Source: Meiothermus hypogaeus (GTDB taxonomy: Bacteria; Deinococcota; Deinococci; Deinococcales; Thermaceae). From it: a stretch of DNA of 42,324 nucleotides. The notes beneath the pieces were generated by a model, which was not told the DNA's origin, did no database searches, and was given only the letters and a program-made list of their open reading frames with translations. Made by a program: the position numbers and the translations under genes. Location: positions 1 to 42,324 of the forward strand of contig NZ_QWKY01000025.1 of NCBI RefSeq assembly GCF_003574035.1, given 5' to 3'. Of this stretch, positions 40,221-42,324 are shown piece by piece. The first letter of the stretch is position 1. Each line of letters begins with the position of its first letter.

Positions 40221-40279
40221 GGTGGTAGGTAGTGGTACAGGAAAAGCCTTTCTTGCCGCCTGACCCTCTACCCGCTACC
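40221..40279. repeat. paired heptamer tracts forming an imperfect inverted repeat
   Basis: The left arm is GGTGGTA GGTAGTG GTACAGG (40221-40241) and the right arm is CCTGACC CTCTACC CGCTACC (40259-40279). Each is three 7-nt units, and the arms can pair at 15 of 21 positions. It lies in the 219-bp rplW-rplB gap of the S10 operon, so it would form an RNA hairpin. Confidence 0.65.
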
Positions 40280-40296
40280 TCCTTCTTAAAGCCCTC

Positions 40297-40318
40297 AAAA
40301 GATCGGAACCCACCGATC
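40297..40318 (-). terminator. terminator-like hairpin at the rplW stop codon
   Basis: On the minus strand GATCGG (40318-40313) pairs with CCGATC (40306-40301) around a 6-nt loop and is followed by TTTT (40300-40297). The stem includes bases of the rplW stop codon. Six base pairs make it weak; it may act as an attenuator inside the S10 operon rather than a full stop. Confidence 0.5.
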
Positions 40319-40607
40319 AGATCAGTCCTTCCAGGGCTTCGATCTTCTGTCCAGCAGCCACCGTCACGATGGCCTTCTTACGGTCGGGGCGCTTGCCGGC
40401 AAAACGGCCCAAGCGCTTATCCTTGCCCAGGGTGTTCTGGGTATTGACCCGCACCACCTTGACCTTAAAAGCGGCCTCTACGGCATTGGCAATCTCGGTC
40501 TTATTGGCTTTGGGGTGCACCCAGAAGGTATAAATCCCCTCAGCGAAGCGGCCATAGGCTTTTTCGGACAAGACGGGTTGAATGATTACGTCGTGGGGCG
40601 TTTTCAT
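40317..40607 (-). CDS. rplW: 50S ribosomal protein L23
   Basis: L23 sits at the tunnel exit and is the main docking site for trigger factor. The 96-residue protein begins [90 protein letters not shown]. Length and sequence fit Thermus L23. Its ATG shares one base with the rplD stop (TGATG). A terminator-like hairpin overlaps its stop codon. Confidence 0.98.
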   Translation of the reverse strand: MKTPHDVIIQPVLSEKAYGRFAEGIYTFWVHPKANKTEIANAVEAAFKVKVVRVNTQNTLGKDKRLGRFAGKRPDRKKAIVTVAAGQKIEALEGLI

Positions 40608-41227
40608 CAGGCTTCACCCCTTTCGCTGCGGCTTACTCGAGCCTGCACGCCTTCCCAGGCACTCGCCTCCATCACCAGAGCTTCCTGGCGCATGATGTCG
40701 TAGACGTTGAGTCCCTCGGGCGCCAGCACCCGTACCCTGGGCAGGTTGCGGGCTGCGCGGGCTACCTTTTCGTCGCTGGTAACCAGCAGGATGGTGTGGC
40801 CCTCGAGGTTGTGGGCTTTGAGCCAGGCCACGAACTCCTTGGTTTTGCCGTTGACGCCCTTGAAGTCTTCGGCCAGGAAGAGCTTGCCTTCCCTGGCGCG
40901 GTCGGCCAGGGCCATACCCAGCCCCAGCTTGCGTACTTTTTTGGGCAGGGTGTAGCTGTAGTCGCGGGGTTGCGGGCCGAAAACCGTACCACCCCCCACG
41001 AAGATGGGCGCACCATAGTCGCCGTGGCGGGCCCGCCCGGTGTGCTTTTGGCCGTACATCTTTTTGGTGGTGAAGTTCACCATGCCACGGGTCTTGGTAG
41101 CAGCGGTACCCCGGCGACGCGAGGCCAGTTGCCAGCGCACCACCTCGTAGAGCACGTGGCTGTTCACCTTTTCAGGAAGCGTTGCCTCCACGGTTTTGTT
41201 GCTTCCGAGCACCGGAAGGTTATACAT
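40607..41227 (-). CDS. rplD: 50S ribosomal protein L4
   Basis: L4 reaches into the exit tunnel and in some bacteria represses the S10 operon. I chose the ATG at 41227, overlapping the rplC TGA by one base, with GGAGG 6 nt upstream; a GTG just before it is an alternative. The 206-residue protein has the conserved loop ASRRRGTAATKTRGMVNFTTKKMYGQKHTGRARHGDYGAPIFVGGGTVFGPQPRDYSYTLPKKVRKLGL. It ends with the Rossmann-like part typical of L4. Confidence 0.97.
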   Translation of the reverse strand: MYNLPVLGSNKTVEATLPEKVNSHVLYEVVRWQLASRRRGTAATKTRGMVNFTTKKMYGQKHTGRARHGDYGAPIFVGGGTVFGPQPRDYSYTLPKKVRKLGLGMALADRAREGKLFLAEDFKGVNGKTKEFVAWLKAHNLEGHTILLVTSDEKVARAARNLPRVRVLAPEGLNVYDIMRQEALVMEASAWEGVQARVSRSERGEA

Positions 41228-41871
41228 CACTTACCTCCCTTTCCGGCCTTGAGGGCGGGTACTTTGCTGGTCTGGCGCACCACCACCAGGCTACCGTTGG
41301 CCCCCGGGACCGAGCCCTTGACCAGAATCAGGTTCTCGCCCTCGAGCACGTCCACGACCTCGAGGCCCTGGATGGTCACTTTTTCGTTACCCCAGCGCCC
41401 GGCCATCTTCTTACCCTTGAAAACCCGGCCTGGCGTCTTGCGGTTACCGATCGAGCCGCCGTGGCGGTGAATCTTGTGGGCTCCGTGCGAGTCGTTACCC
41501 CCCGCAAAGTTCCACTTCTTCATTACGCCGGTAAAGCCGTGGCCTTTAGAGGTGCCGGTCACATCCACCACTTCCCCCGGGTTGAAGATGCTCACCGTAA
41601 CGGTATCACCGTCTGGATTGAAGCCCCGCAGCTCCCGCAGGAACTTCACCGGCTCAACCCCCGCCCTGGCAAAATGCCCCTTGGCTGGTTTGTTGACCCG
41701 CTGGGCCTTCTGACTCTGGAAACCCAGCTGAACTGCCTCGTAGCCATCCTTATCGACGGTTTTGCGCTGCACTACGGGACAGGGGCCTGCCAGAATCACC
41801 GTCACAGGAACAGCTTTATCGCCCTTCCAGACCTGGGTCATGCCCACTTTGGTTCCAAGGATGCCCTTCAT
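41227..41871 (-). CDS. rplC: 50S ribosomal protein L3
   Basis: L3 helps start large-subunit assembly. The 214-residue protein begins [51 protein letters not shown]. It has the long-loop signature [61 protein letters not shown]. Its ATG overlaps the rpsJ stop by one base (TAATG), and its TGA overlaps the rplD start, so the three genes are translationally linked. Confidence 0.98.
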   Translation of the reverse strand: MKGILGTKVGMTQVWKGDKAVPVTVILAGPCPVVQRKTVDKDGYEAVQLGFQSQKAQRVNKPAKGHFARAGVEPVKFLRELRGFNPDGDTVTVSIFNPGEVVDVTGTSKGHGFTGVMKKWNFAGGNDSHGAHKIHRHGGSIGNRKTPGRVFKGKKMAGRWGNEKVTIQGLEVVDVLEGENLILVKGSVPGANGSLVVVRQTSKVPALKAGKGGK

Positions 41872-42185
41872 TAGCGGCCTCCTACCATCTTGAGTTCGAT
41901 CTCGACCCCGGTGGGCAGGTCGAGGTTACGCAACCCCTCGATGGTCTTGGGGGTAGGGTCGGTGATGTCTACCAGGCGGTTATGGGTACGCAGCTCGAAG
42001 TGCTCGCGGCTGTCCTTGTGTTTGAAGGGGCCCCGCAGCACGGTAAAGCGGCGGATGCGGGTGGGCAGGGGCACCGGGCCCGCCACCTGTGCACCGCTAC
42101 GGCGGGCCGTTTCCACAATCTTGGCGGCCGAAGCATCCAAGCTCTTGTGGTCAAAGCCCCGAAGTTTGATACGAATCTTTGGCAT
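41871..42185 (-). CDS. rpsJ: 30S ribosomal protein S10
   Basis: S10 is in the small-subunit head and also works in antitermination with NusB. The 104-residue protein begins [99 protein letters not shown]. This is the complete S10 pattern. GGGAGG lies 6 nt before the ATG. It follows tuf by 12 bp, the str-S10 junction usual in Thermus. Confidence 0.98.
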   Translation of the reverse strand: MPKIRIKLRGFDHKSLDASAAKIVETARRSGAQVAGPVPLPTRIRRFTVLRGPFKHKDSREHFELRTHNRLVDITDPTPKTIEGLRNLDLPTGVEIELKMVGGR

Positions 42186-42197
42186 TCAGGGCCTCCC

Positions 42198-42324
42198 TTA
42201 CTCGATAATCTTCGCCACCACACCAGCGCCCACGGTGCGACCGCCTTCACGGATGGCGAAGCGCAGACCTTCCTCCATGGCGATGGGCTTGATCAGCTCC
42301 ACCGTGAAGGTGATGTTGTCCCCC
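42198..42324 (-). CDS. tuf: elongation factor Tu, C-terminal end only
   Basis: The last 41 codons and stop of EF-Tu run off the right edge. The peptide [41 protein letters not shown] is the conserved end of beta-barrel domain 3, which contacts tRNA and EF-Ts. The gene sits directly upstream of rpsJ, linking the str operon to the S10 operon. The GTPase domain lies outside the window. Confidence 0.97.
   Translation of the reverse strand, partial: GDNITFTVELIKPIAMEEGLRFAIREGGRTVGAGVVAKIIE

Overview
The window looks like a chromosomal segment of a Meiothermus-type member of the Thermales (Deinococcus-Thermus). The proteins of the ribosomal cluster align well from memory with Thermus thermophilus proteins, but many differ by insertions or by missing zinc ligands. 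The DNA is GC-rich, uses CTCGAG words heavily, and has a futalosine-pathway menaquinone gene (mqnD), a bacillithiol gene (bshC) and a TAXI-type TRAP transporter. The genus is an inference. No tRNA, rRNA or CRISPR array was seen.

Left part (1-25446): a mosaic of small transcription units. A clipped, secreted caspase-like gene diverges from a CHASE2-domain membrane protein, which overlaps a small secreted protein of unknown role. Next come a Ca2+/cation antiporter (yrbG type), holA convergent with it, a DUF4160 protein, and a membrane-anchored CxxCH protein with a calcium-loop motif. A TAXI-TRAP transporter (fused permease plus binding protein) is divergent from a GntR/FCD regulator, with a strong promoter and a candidate operator between them. 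Then follow an MFS exporter with a palindromic operator and probable leaderless start, an APH-fold kinase, upp, a WecA/TagO-like phosphoglycosyl transferase, an ABC-2 permease, and an S24-type repressor divergent from a small three-helix membrane protein. The segment ends with mqnD, a CRP/FNR regulator, bshC, a SpoIID/LytB-domain protein and a tandem pair of secreted S41-peptidase paralogues.

Right part (25496-42324, all minus strand): one uninterrupted tuf-S10-spc-alpha cluster. In transcription order it reads tuf(partial)-rpsJ-rplC-rplD-rplW-rplB-rpsS-rplV-rpsC-rplP-rpmC-rpsQ-rplN-rplX-rplE-rpsN-rpsH-rplF-rplR-rpsE-rpmD-rplO-secY-adk-map-infA-rpmJ-rpsM-rpsK-rpsD-rpoA-rplQ. It ends in a hairpin shared with the convergent S41 gene. 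Many junctions are start/stop overlaps, and several starts are TTG or GTG. S4 and S14 lack zinc-ligand cysteines while L24 and L36 keep them. L17, L22 and L29 carry extra segments.

Two repeat systems stand out. One is a family of three intergenic elements (2690-2816, 6129-6401, 20850-21123) with near-matching terminal inverted repeats, two hairpins whose arms co-vary between copies, and a 38-bp internal unit present 0, 3 and 2 times. The other is a set of at least eleven short tracts, nearly all intergenic, built from degenerate 7-nt units kept in strict register; several lie inside the ribosomal operon. I know of no named description of either in this group and cannot search for one.
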